Assembly (NCBI GenBank): GCA_945834545.1
Contig: CAMAHO010000096.1
Location: forward strand, 1-8,533
Length of the DNA stretch: 8,533 nt
DNA from: an uncultured Lachnospiraceae bacterium
GTDB taxonomy: Bacteria; Bacillota; Clostridia; Lachnospirales; Lachnospiraceae
Reading direction: 5' to 3'
Shown here: piece by piece, positions 1 to 5,084 of the stretch
Layout: each line of letters starts with the position of its first letter
Position numbering within the stretch: the stretch's first letter is position 1
Notes under the pieces: model-generated
What the model was told of the DNA's origin: nothing
The model's database searches: none
Seen by the model: only the letters and a program-made list of their open reading frames with translations
Translations under genes and position numbers: made by a program

Positions 1-1
1 G

Positions 2-63
2 TATACGCTCGCTTCGAACCAAATATAGGCTTCGCCTATGCTTGGTTCTCTTTGCGAGCTATA
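2..63. repeat. Long imperfect palindrome between the T-box terminator and the off-window gene
   Basis: Four pairs of matching arms nest inside one another: TATA (2-5) with TATA (60-63), GCTCGC (7-12) with GCGAGC (54-59), GAACCAA (16-22) with TTGGTTC (42-48), and ATAGGC (25-30) with GCCTAT (34-39). They are separated by small internal loops and closed by a three-base loop. Read on the minus strand the tip is GGCGAAGCC, which contains the GCGAAGC sequence known to form a very stable DNA mini-hairpin. The element lies after the T-box terminator and overlaps the A/T run behind it, so it would sit in the 5' UTR of the downstream gene. No U-tract follows on either strand, so it is not an intrinsic terminator. 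It could be a dispersed REP/MITE-like repeat or a local leader structure; one copy cannot decide. Confidence 0.7.
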
Positions 64-115
64 AAAAAATAGTCCCGGAATAAAGCTGCCATTCATGACA
101 ACTTTATTCCGGGAC
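63..115 (-). terminator. T-box intrinsic terminator
   Basis: A perfect 14-bp inverted repeat pairs GTCCCGGAATAAAG (minus strand, 102-115) with CTTTATTCCGGGAC (minus strand, 72-85) around a 16-base loop. On the minus strand it is followed by a seven-T run (63-69). Its 5' arm overlaps the CCC used by the T-box antiterminator, so the two folds exclude each other. Since no other terminator follows dapL, this hairpin would also end read-through transcripts from the glnA-dapL operon when the cognate tRNA is charged. Confidence 0.93.
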
Positions 116-211
116 GGACATACTAACCTTATCCGCGGTACCACCCGCATATATTGCTTTCGCCTTTGAAAGCCTCTCATACACTTAACGCGTGCCACGT
201 ACCAACCTACT

Positions 212-214
212 AGG
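212..214 (-). promoter_or_regulatory. T-box specifier codon CCU (proline)
   Basis: The register comes from the family pattern GAAC-NNN-AGUAGG, as remembered for Bacillus tyrS (GAAC-UAC-AGUAGG). Here the same segment reads GAAT-CCT-AGTAGG, which puts CCT in the specifier slot, followed by the usual A. The neighbouring registers would be TCC (Ser) or ATC-like. The T-box tetrad TGGT demands discriminator base A, which fits bacterial tRNA-Pro but not tRNA-Ser (discriminator G). This supports proline, by inference. Confidence 0.75.
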
Positions 215-357
215 ATTCAATTGGTCTGCTCCGGAGTGTTCCCTTTCCTTGTTTTCACAAACGATGCTTTCAGTCACGACATCGTCTCCCTGATGCTTCC
301 CAAGGAAGAGTCTCTTTCTTAGCATTTCTTTTATCTTACTTACTGAATATAGGGAAT

Positions 358-1578
358 CTAGAAATTCAATTTCTTAATTCTCTCCACTGCTTCTACGGTG
401 TTCTCATAACTGCCAAAGGCGGTCATTCTAAAATAGCCTTCTCCGCTGGGTCCGAAACCTGCGCCGGGAGTACATACAACCTGTGCCTTATCAAGCAGCA
501 GGTCAAAGAATTCCCAGCTTCCCATATTTCCCGGGGTTTCAATCCAGATATAAGGTGCATTCACTCCACCTGAAACCTTGAAACCTGCGGATTTTAGGCC
601 CTCATAGATATAGGCGGCATTCCGCATATAGTAGGCAACCTGCTCCTTTAACTGTACCTGGCCCTCCGGTGAGTACACAGCCTCTCCGGCACGCTGGATA
701 ATGTAGGGTGCTCCGTTATACTTTGTACCGTGGCGTCTGGCCCACAGGGAATGCAGCTTGGTATTGTCAACCACCAAATCCTTGGGTATGACGGTAAATC
801 CCAATCTCACACCGGTGAAGCCTGCGTTCTTTGAAAAGCTTCTAAGCTCAATCGCACAGGTTCTGGCTCCTTCACACTGATAGATGGAATGGGGTACCTC
901 CTCCTCAGAGATATAGGCCTCATAAGCAGCATCATAGATAATCACCGCTCCCACCTTGTTCGCATAATCTACCCACTCCTGAAGCTGGCTCCTGGTAACC
1001 GTAGCTCCTGTAGGGTTGTTAGGGAAACACAGATAGATAATATCCGGTGTTTCCTTAGGCAGCTGCGGTGCAAAACCGTTTTCTGCAGTGCATGGCATGT
1101 AGATGACATCGCTCCAGGTCATGGTATTTACATCATAGACTCCCGTACGACCAGCCATCACATTGGAATCCACATACACGGGATATACCGGATCGCAGAC
1201 TGCGATTTTATTATCTTTCCCAAAAATCTCCTGAATATTCGCCGAATCACTTTTTGCACCATCGGAGATAAAAATCTCATCTGCTGAAATATCGCAGCCT
1301 CTCTCCTGATAATCCTTCTTTGCAATGACATCTCGAAGGAACTCATAACCCAAATCCGGTGCGTATCCTTTAAAGGACTCCGCCTGTCCCATTTCATCCA
1401 CTGCCTTATGCATAGCGTCCAATATAACCGGCGCCAGAGGAAGGGTTACATCCCCAATGCTTAACCGTATCACCTTTGCTTCAGGATGTGCTGCCTGATA
1501 CTCTCGTTGCTTTCTTCCCACAGTAGAAAACAAATAACTGCCCGGAAGCTTTAAATACTCCTGATTGATATGTGCCAT
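358..1578 (-). CDS. dapL: LL-diaminopimelate aminotransferase
   Basis: This PLP-dependent fold-type I aminotransferase makes LL-2,6-diaminopimelate directly from tetrahydrodipicolinate, with glutamate as amino donor. It bypasses the succinylated or acetylated intermediates of other lysine pathways. The protein has 406 residues, close to the usual DapL length, and begins with the family-typical segment INQEYLKLPGSYLF. Visible landmarks are SIGDVTLPL (40-48), FPNNPTG (185-191) with the cofactor-contacting Asn, IIYDAAYE (213-220) with the pyridine-nitrogen Asp216, SFSKNAGFTG (247-256) with Schiff-base Lys250, and YFRMTAFG (382-389) with the carboxylate-binding Arg384. The ATG lies 1 base after the dapF stop, and its Shine-Dalgarno AAGGAG (1588-1593) is inside the last dapF codons, which implies translational coupling. 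The TAG stop is followed within about 25 bases by the T-box leader. Confidence 0.96.
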   Translation of the reverse strand: MAHINQEYLKLPGSYLFSTVGRKQREYQAAHPEAKVIRLSIGDVTLPLAPVILDAMHKAVDEMGQAESFKGYAPDLGYEFLRDVIAKKDYQERGCDISADEIFISDGAKSDSANIQEIFGKDNKIAVCDPVYPVYVDSNVMAGRTGVYDVNTMTWSDVIYMPCTAENGFAPQLPKETPDIIYLCFPNNPTGATVTRSQLQEWVDYANKVGAVIIYDAAYEAYISEEEVPHSIYQCEGARTCAIELRSFSKNAGFTGVRLGFTVIPKDLVVDNTKLHSLWARRHGTKYNGAPYIIQRAGEAVYSPEGQVQLKEQVAYYMRNAAYIYEGLKSAGFKVSGGVNAPYIWIETPGNMGSWEFFDLLLDKAQVVCTPGAGFGPSGEGYFRMTAFGSYENTVEAVERIKKLNF

Positions 1579-1579
1579 A

Positions 1580-2431
1580 CTAGATTTCTCCTTCGAATAC
1601 AGTCTGAGCAGGTCCGGTCATATAGATTAGGTCTGACTCCCTATCCCACTCTATTTCAATTTCGCCACCTAACACCTTCACGGTAATGGCATTCTCTGTA
1701 AAACCATTTACTATGCAGGCAACAGCAGTTGCACAGCAGCCGGTTCCGCAGGCCAGGGTTTCCCCGGTTCCTCTTTCCCACACACGCATAAATACATTCC
1801 GTCTGTCTATGATCTCCACAAACTCCGTGTTGGTCCGATTGGGAAAGCGCTCATGGTTCTCAAAATAAGGTCCAAGCTTCTCGATTTCCAAGTCCTTCAC
1901 CTGATTCATAAACACCACTGCATGAGGATTTCCCATGGAGACGCAAGTCATCTGATATTCCTGTCCCTGTACCTGAATTGGTTGTGCAACAACCGATTCT
2001 CCCTCGGCTTTTACCGGTATGAGCGCAGGTTCCATAATAGGCTTCCCCATATTTACCCGAACCTTACATACTTCTTCCTTCCCGGTACCAGGATTTTCTT
2101 TTGTCGTAAGCTTCAAATACTTAAGCTTTCCGGCACTTACCACGGTTATCTCTTTCTTATCCGTAAGGCCCTTGTCATATACATATTTCCCAACACAACG
2201 AATGCCATTTCCGCACATTTCTGAGCGGCTGCCGTCTGCGTTGTACATTTCCATTTCAAAGTCAGCTTCCTTAGCGGGATTGATGAATATCACTCCATCG
2301 CTGCCCACGCCGAAATGCCGATCACTTATTCGTCTTACCAGTTCCGGTTTTTCCCCTAAGGGAATCTGTTCCGTAAAGCCGTTGACATAGACATAATCAT
2401 TGCCACAGCCTTGCATTTTCGTAAATTTCAT
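1580..2431 (-). CDS. dapF: Diaminopimelate epimerase
   Basis: DapF converts LL-diaminopimelate, the product of the neighbouring DapL, into meso-diaminopimelate for lysine and peptidoglycan synthesis by a cofactor-free two-cysteine mechanism. The protein has 283 residues, normal for the family, and opens with MKFTKMQGCGNDY. The two catalytic cysteines are clear: Cys73 in NADGSRSEMCGNGIR and Cys228 in ERGTGETLACGTG. The SMGNPHAV segment (165-172) is also typical. An in-frame GTG at 2458 would add nine residues, but ATG 2431 has the better-placed GGAGAGAG site and gives the standard N-terminus. The gap to the upstream ANTAR gene is 36 bases of purine-rich sequence holding two copies of GGAGAGAGA. 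dapL follows after 1 base. Together the two genes cover consecutive steps of the DAP-aminotransferase pathway. Confidence 0.97.
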   Translation of the reverse strand: MKFTKMQGCGNDYVYVNGFTEQIPLGEKPELVRRISDRHFGVGSDGVIFINPAKEADFEMEMYNADGSRSEMCGNGIRCVGKYVYDKGLTDKKEITVVSAGKLKYLKLTTKENPGTGKEEVCKVRVNMGKPIMEPALIPVKAEGESVVAQPIQVQGQEYQMTCVSMGNPHAVVFMNQVKDLEIEKLGPYFENHERFPNRTNTEFVEIIDRRNVFMRVWERGTGETLACGTGCCATAVACIVNGFTENAITVKVLGGEIEIEWDRESDLIYMTGPAQTVFEGEI

Positions 2432-2467
2432 CTCTCTCTCCGTTTTCTCTCTCCACACCCTAGATTT

Positions 2468-3016
2468 CTATTCGTTCATACATACCAGTACCATTTCTGC
2501 TGTCTCTGCCATATTAGTACCGGAATCCATGCTACACTTTTGTAAATATTTATGAGCTTCCTGCTCAGTCATATTATTTCTGGCCATCAATGTTTCCTTT
2601 GCCAGCTTAATCAAGGCATCTTCCTTCTCATTTCTTACACGGGGCTGATTTTTTTGCCTTCGTCTGCGCCTCTCAATTCCCTCTGACATCATATTCAAGG
2701 TGTTTATCAGGTCATTGGTCTTTAGAGGCATCTGTAAACAGACGATATCATTTCCCAAACACTCATCCAGATACTTTGCTGATGCCATCAGAAGCATTTC
2801 AAATCCGCTTGGCAAACATTCCTTTAACTCCGAATATATCATATCCGAGAGCTTATAGCTGGAAACTACAATACCATCGTGAAGGGAATCTGCCTGACTG
2901 ATAGCCTGTGCTCCGGTGGTACATAGGGCATTCACCCGAAACCCGCTACGCAGCAAAATATTCTTTATTACCTTTGCATCCTCTAATTTGGGAAGAGCAA
3001 GTATTATGTTTGCCAA
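2468..3016 (-). CDS. nitR: ANTAR-domain antiterminator with degenerate receiver domain (NitR-like)
   Basis: A 182-residue protein with two domains. Residues 1-110 look like a receiver fold, but the acidic pocket is missing (ALPKLED where DD is expected) and the phospho-acceptor position in IVVSSYK holds Ser instead of Asp; the late Lys is kept at Lys99 in QMPLK. A basic linker (ERRRRRQ, 115-121) leads to an ANTAR domain at about 131-178, with AKETLMARNNMTEQEAHKYLQ matching the family pattern. ANTAR proteins bind paired RNA hairpins in leaders and prevent termination. An equivalent gene (nitR) follows glnA in solvent-producing clostridia and is tied to nitrogen control; the symbol is given by that analogy. 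With no Asp, activity probably depends on a protein or ligand partner, as in AmiR. The start is TTG with a full AAGGAGGTG site seven bases away; glnA ends 45 bases upstream. Confidence 0.9.
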   Translation of the reverse strand: MANIILALPKLEDAKVIKNILLRSGFRVNALCTTGAQAISQADSLHDGIVVSSYKLSDMIYSELKECLPSGFEMLLMASAKYLDECLGNDIVCLQMPLKTNDLINTLNMMSEGIERRRRRQKNQPRVRNEKEDALIKLAKETLMARNNMTEQEAHKYLQKCSMDSGTNMAETAEMVLVCMNE

Positions 3017-3023
3017 AAGCCCA

Positions 3024-3032
3024 CCTCCTTTC
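3024..3032 (-). promoter_or_regulatory. Consensus ribosome binding site serving a TTG start
   Basis: The minus strand reads AAGGAGGTG, followed by GGCTT and then the TTG of the ANTAR gene at 3014-3016. This near-perfect anti-16S match at the right distance is what fixes the TTG start, since no ATG or GTG lies near the beginning of the receiver-like domain. Confidence 0.85.
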
Positions 3033-3061
3033 CCTTAAAATGGGATTTATGGATTCGGCCT

Positions 3062-4396
3062 CTAGTATTTTCTCAGGTATTCCCTGACTTCCCAATCTGT
3101 TACTGCTTTAAAATAACTTTCATGCTCTTCCTTCTTCTTTGCAGTATAATAGGTTTTAATATGATTACCCAGAATATCACAAAGGAACTTGTCTTTCTCC
3201 AATTCGTCCAATGCATCCATTAAGGTCATCGGAAGAATATCAATACCGGCTGCTTTCCTCTCTTCCTCCGTCATATGAAATACATTGCCGGTGACAGCCT
3301 TAGGCGGCATAATCTGATGCTCTATTCCGTCCATCCCCGCCATCAGAATCACAGCCAGTGACAGATAGGGATTTGCAGTAGGGTCAGGGCTTCGTAGCTC
3401 GATTCTGGCCTCTTCTCCCTTCGCTACATTGGGGATACGAATCATAGGACTTCGGTTGGTTGCACTCCAGGCAATATATGCTGATGCATCACAACCGTTG
3501 ACAAGTCTCTTATAGGAATTTACCAAAGGATTCAGGATTGCAGTCATTCCCTTGATATGCTTCATAAGACCACCAATGAAATAATAAGCCTCTTTGCTAA
3601 GTCCCATAGGGTCAGTGTCGCTTCCAAAGATATTCACTCCATCTTTTTTCAATCTGAGATTCAAATGCATACCGGAGCCACTCACCCCATCCTTCGGCTT
3701 TGGCATAAAGGATGCATGCAAACCGTGCCGTTTGGCAATGGTCCGGACTGTCAATCGAAAGGTCTGCAGATTGTCCGCTGTGGCAAGTGCTTCATCCCCT
3801 GCAAAATCAATCTCATGCTGCGCCGGAGAGTGCTCATGGTGAGATGCCTCAACAACAAAGCCCATATCTTCCAGGTTCATAACGATATCTCTTCGGGCAT
3901 TTTCTCCAAAATCCAGGGGGCCAATATCAAAGAAACCTGCCTCCTCTTTGGTAGTATTGGTAGCATTGGATAAGTCGTCCGTATCAAAGAGATAAAACTC
4001 GCACTCCGGGCTGACCTCCATGGTGAAACCAACCTTAGCAGCGTACTCTATTGCGGTTCTTAATACCTGTCTCGGATCTCCCTCAAAGGGTTTTCCGTTA
4101 GGGCGATATACATCACATATCAGTCTTGCCACCTTTCCCTGCTGGGGTCTAAAGGGCAAAATTTCAAATGTGTTGTAGTCAGGATACAAATACATATCGG
4201 ATTCCTCTATACGAACAAATCCGTCAATAGCTGATCCATCAAACATACACCGATTGTCCAGTGCCTTTTCCAGCTGGCTTGCGGTGATCGCCATATTTTT
4301 CAAATTGCCAAAAATATCAGTGAACTGAAGTCTGATAAACTCGACGTCTTCCTCCTCCACCATCCTGATAATGTCCTCTCTCGTATACAAATGCAT
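3062..4396 (-). CDS. glnA: Glutamine synthetase type I (GSI-alpha)
   Basis: The enzyme makes glutamine from glutamate, ammonia and ATP as a dodecamer in the cytoplasm and is the main entry of ammonium at low nitrogen. At 444 residues it has the length of the Firmicutes GSI-alpha group; no adenylylation loop of the longer GSI-beta enzymes is visible. Landmarks: FDGSAIDGFVRIEESD (52-67), EVSPECEFYLFD with metal-ligand Glu131 and Glu133, HHEHSPAQHEIDF (186-198) with Glu195, GSGMHLN (240-246) with His244, NSYKRL (293-298), and ARIELRSPDPTANPYL (330-345). Arg62 matches the residue reported as important for glutamine feedback inhibition in Bacillus GlnA. The ATG has GGGAGG six bases upstream. The gene has its own strong promoter and a leader hairpin, and is followed by the ANTAR regulator, dapF and dapL. 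Confidence 0.98.
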   Translation of the reverse strand: MHLYTREDIIRMVEEEDVEFIRLQFTDIFGNLKNMAITASQLEKALDNRCMFDGSAIDGFVRIEESDMYLYPDYNTFEILPFRPQQGKVARLICDVYRPNGKPFEGDPRQVLRTAIEYAAKVGFTMEVSPECEFYLFDTDDLSNATNTTKEEAGFFDIGPLDFGENARRDIVMNLEDMGFVVEASHHEHSPAQHEIDFAGDEALATADNLQTFRLTVRTIAKRHGLHASFMPKPKDGVSGSGMHLNLRLKKDGVNIFGSDTDPMGLSKEAYYFIGGLMKHIKGMTAILNPLVNSYKRLVNGCDASAYIAWSATNRSPMIRIPNVAKGEEARIELRSPDPTANPYLSLAVILMAGMDGIEHQIMPPKAVTGNVFHMTEEERKAAGIDILPMTLMDALDELEKDKFLCDILGNHIKTYYTAKKKEEHESYFKAVTDWEVREYLRKY

Positions 4397-4414
4397 CTTG
4401 TACCTCCCTATAAC

Positions 4415-4453
4415 ACAAAGGCGCTCTTACCCCTTTGGTAAGAACGCCTTTGT
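4415..4453 (-). promoter_or_regulatory. Leader hairpin of glnA, possible attenuator
   Basis: The minus strand folds into a 17-bp stem: A-CAAAGGCG (4445-4453) pairs with CGCCTTTG-T (4415-4423), and TTCTTACC (4437-4444) pairs with GGTAAGAG (4424-4431) with one G-U pair. The loop is the pentamer AAAGG. It starts only a few bases after the predicted transcription start and ends seven bases before the GGGAGG ribosome site. The GC-rich core is followed by TTTGTGTTAT, an interrupted U-rich tail, so it could act as a weak intrinsic terminator or a 5' mRNA stabiliser. The same fold read on the plus strand has a similar tail. Its role is not shown by sequence alone. Confidence 0.72.
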
Positions 4454-4462
4454 TCTTTCCCT

Positions 4463-4491
4463 ATAATAAACACATTTTTTTCGCTTGTCAA
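4463..4491 (-). promoter_or_regulatory. Sigma-A promoter of glnA
   Basis: A perfect -35 box TTGACA (4486-4491) is followed by exactly 17 bases and the -10 box TATTAT (4463-4468), five of six matches. The start of transcription is expected at about 4455-4458, giving a leader of about 60 bases before the glnA ATG. The spacer includes an A-run. Confidence 0.88.
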
Positions 4492-4494
4492 CGA

Positions 4495-4517
4495 CTTTCA
4501 TGAACACTTCATCTAAG
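4495..4517. promoter_or_regulatory. Interrupted dyad just upstream of the glnA -35 box, possible operator
   Basis: On the plus strand the half-sites are CTTTCATGAA (4495-4504) and TTCATCTAAG (4508-4517) around the trimer CAC. Eight of ten positions are symmetric, with a perfect ATGAA/TTCAT core. The dyad ends three bases from the -35 hexamer, a typical place for an activator or for a repressor that touches the promoter. I do not recognise it as a GlnR/TnrA site. Chance symmetry is possible. Confidence 0.4.
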
Positions 4518-4526
4518 TTCTGTTTC

Positions 4527-5021
4527 TCACTCAGCCTTAGCCTGCCCAAGGGATGAGCGAATTGCTTGGAGCAACACCATAGATGTGTATCTGTTTTCCG
4601 TTTGCTCAAGGGTTTCGTCCAAAGTCCCGGTCTCAGACAGTTTCTCATTGATCTGAGCAAGTGTGGGCTCCAATAAAGGATACAGGGTGTCCACTGCTTC
4701 TGTTTTTTCCGTCAACTCCACTTTCTGTATGGTATTTTGATCCACGGTTACAGACAAAAGCACATTCTCTTTCCCCAGTACAATCTGAGTCGAATAGGTT
4801 CCTGGTATGTAGAGTGCCCCCTCCGGAGTAGTAGAGTCAATTGTTCCTTCTGTATCTTCCGGATTCTCTAAAAGAATCTCCTTATCTTGTCTTTCATTTG
4901 CGAAATTGGTAATTAGAATGATAGTTAACAGTATCCCTATCCCAACGAATAGAAGTGCCGTAACCACCTGTCTCATACGTAGTACGACGATTTTCGTTTT
5001 CCCACTCACTTGATTCCTCAT
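4527..5021 (-). CDS. Membrane-anchored FMN-binding-domain-like protein of unknown function
   Basis: A 164-residue protein with a short basic N-terminus, one strong membrane helix (about 18-39) and an acidic linker (42-66). The C-terminal domain (about 72-162) should lie outside the membrane. That part resembles the FMN-binding fold of PF04205 (RnfG/NqrC type) in layout: a GTYSTQ opening strand, then a hairpin VLLSVTVDQNTIQKVEL, a helical middle, and a closing YTSMVLLQAIRSSL helix. The usual attachment motif (S/T)GAT is replaced by TENRYTS, so covalent flavin binding is not expected. This family link is my reading of the pattern, not a search result. The ATG has only a weak, A-rich ribosome site (AAAG). 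The preceding 63 bases after hslO show no clear terminator or promoter. The stop lies 35 bases before the glnA -35 box. Confidence 0.8.
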   Translation of the reverse strand: MRNQVSGKTKIVVLRMRQVVTALLFVGIGILLTIILITNFANERQDKEILLENPEDTEGTIDSTTPEGALYIPGTYSTQIVLGKENVLLSVTVDQNTIQKVELTEKTEAVDTLYPLLEPTLAQINEKLSETGTLDETLEQTENRYTSMVLLQAIRSSLGQAKAE

Positions 5022-5084
5022 CTTTGTTTTTTTCTACTATATGAAACAACCTATTGATTTATGATGAGGATATGGGATTTTCGC

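Larger units (their letters stand above)
62..335 (-). promoter_or_regulatory. T-box leader (tRNA-sensing attenuator), probably proline-specific
   Basis: Reading the minus strand from about 335 down, the parts of a T-box riboswitch appear in order. The lower Stem I arms TTCCTTG (around 307) and CAAGGAA (around 250) are complementary. The distal part contains CAGGGAGACGATG. The specifier region reads GAAT-CCT-AGTAGG, and then the conserved T-box GGGTGGTACCGCG lies at 134-146. The TGGT at 140-143 would pair with the acceptor end of an uncharged tRNA whose discriminator base is A. The antiterminator forms from CGGA (132-135) with TCCG (115-118) and GGG (144-146) with CCC (111-113); those last bases are also needed by the terminator's 5' arm. 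Uncharged tRNA should therefore allow read-through into a gene beyond base 1. Exact 5' end unknown; no convincing separate promoter is visible between dapL and the leader. Confidence 0.93.

Noticed and set aside
331..369. Promoter for the T-box leader using TTGAAT (364-369) with TATATT or TAAGAT
   Set aside because: Spacings are about 12 and 25 bases, outside the working range; no well-spaced pair was found.
889..1287. Plus-strand open frame of 132 codons opposite dapL
   Set aside because: It lies fully inside dapL on the other strand, has a composition typical of an antisense shadow and no recognisable domain.
1853..2390. Two overlapping plus-strand open frames opposite dapF
   Set aside because: They overlap each other and the well-supported dapF, and show no family features; low stop density on the opposite strand explains them.
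3017..3061. Small TCCC/GGGA hairpin between glnA and the ANTAR gene as an ANTAR or attenuator site
   Set aside because: The stem is only four base pairs with a seven-base loop lacking the needed G, and there is no U-tract.
3557..3973. Plus-strand open frames opposite glnA
   Set aside because: glnA is certain on the minus strand over this stretch; the frames have no motif.
4427..4660. Minus-strand open frame of 77 codons spanning the end of the FMN-like gene, the glnA promoter and part of the hairpin
   Set aside because: It is out of frame with the gene it overlaps and runs through the promoter and leader structure; the protein looks random.
5022..5084. Promoter or terminator between hslO and the FMN-like gene
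   Set aside because: The gap is A/T-rich, with a TATAGT but no -35 at a fitting distance, and there is no hairpin with a U-tract.
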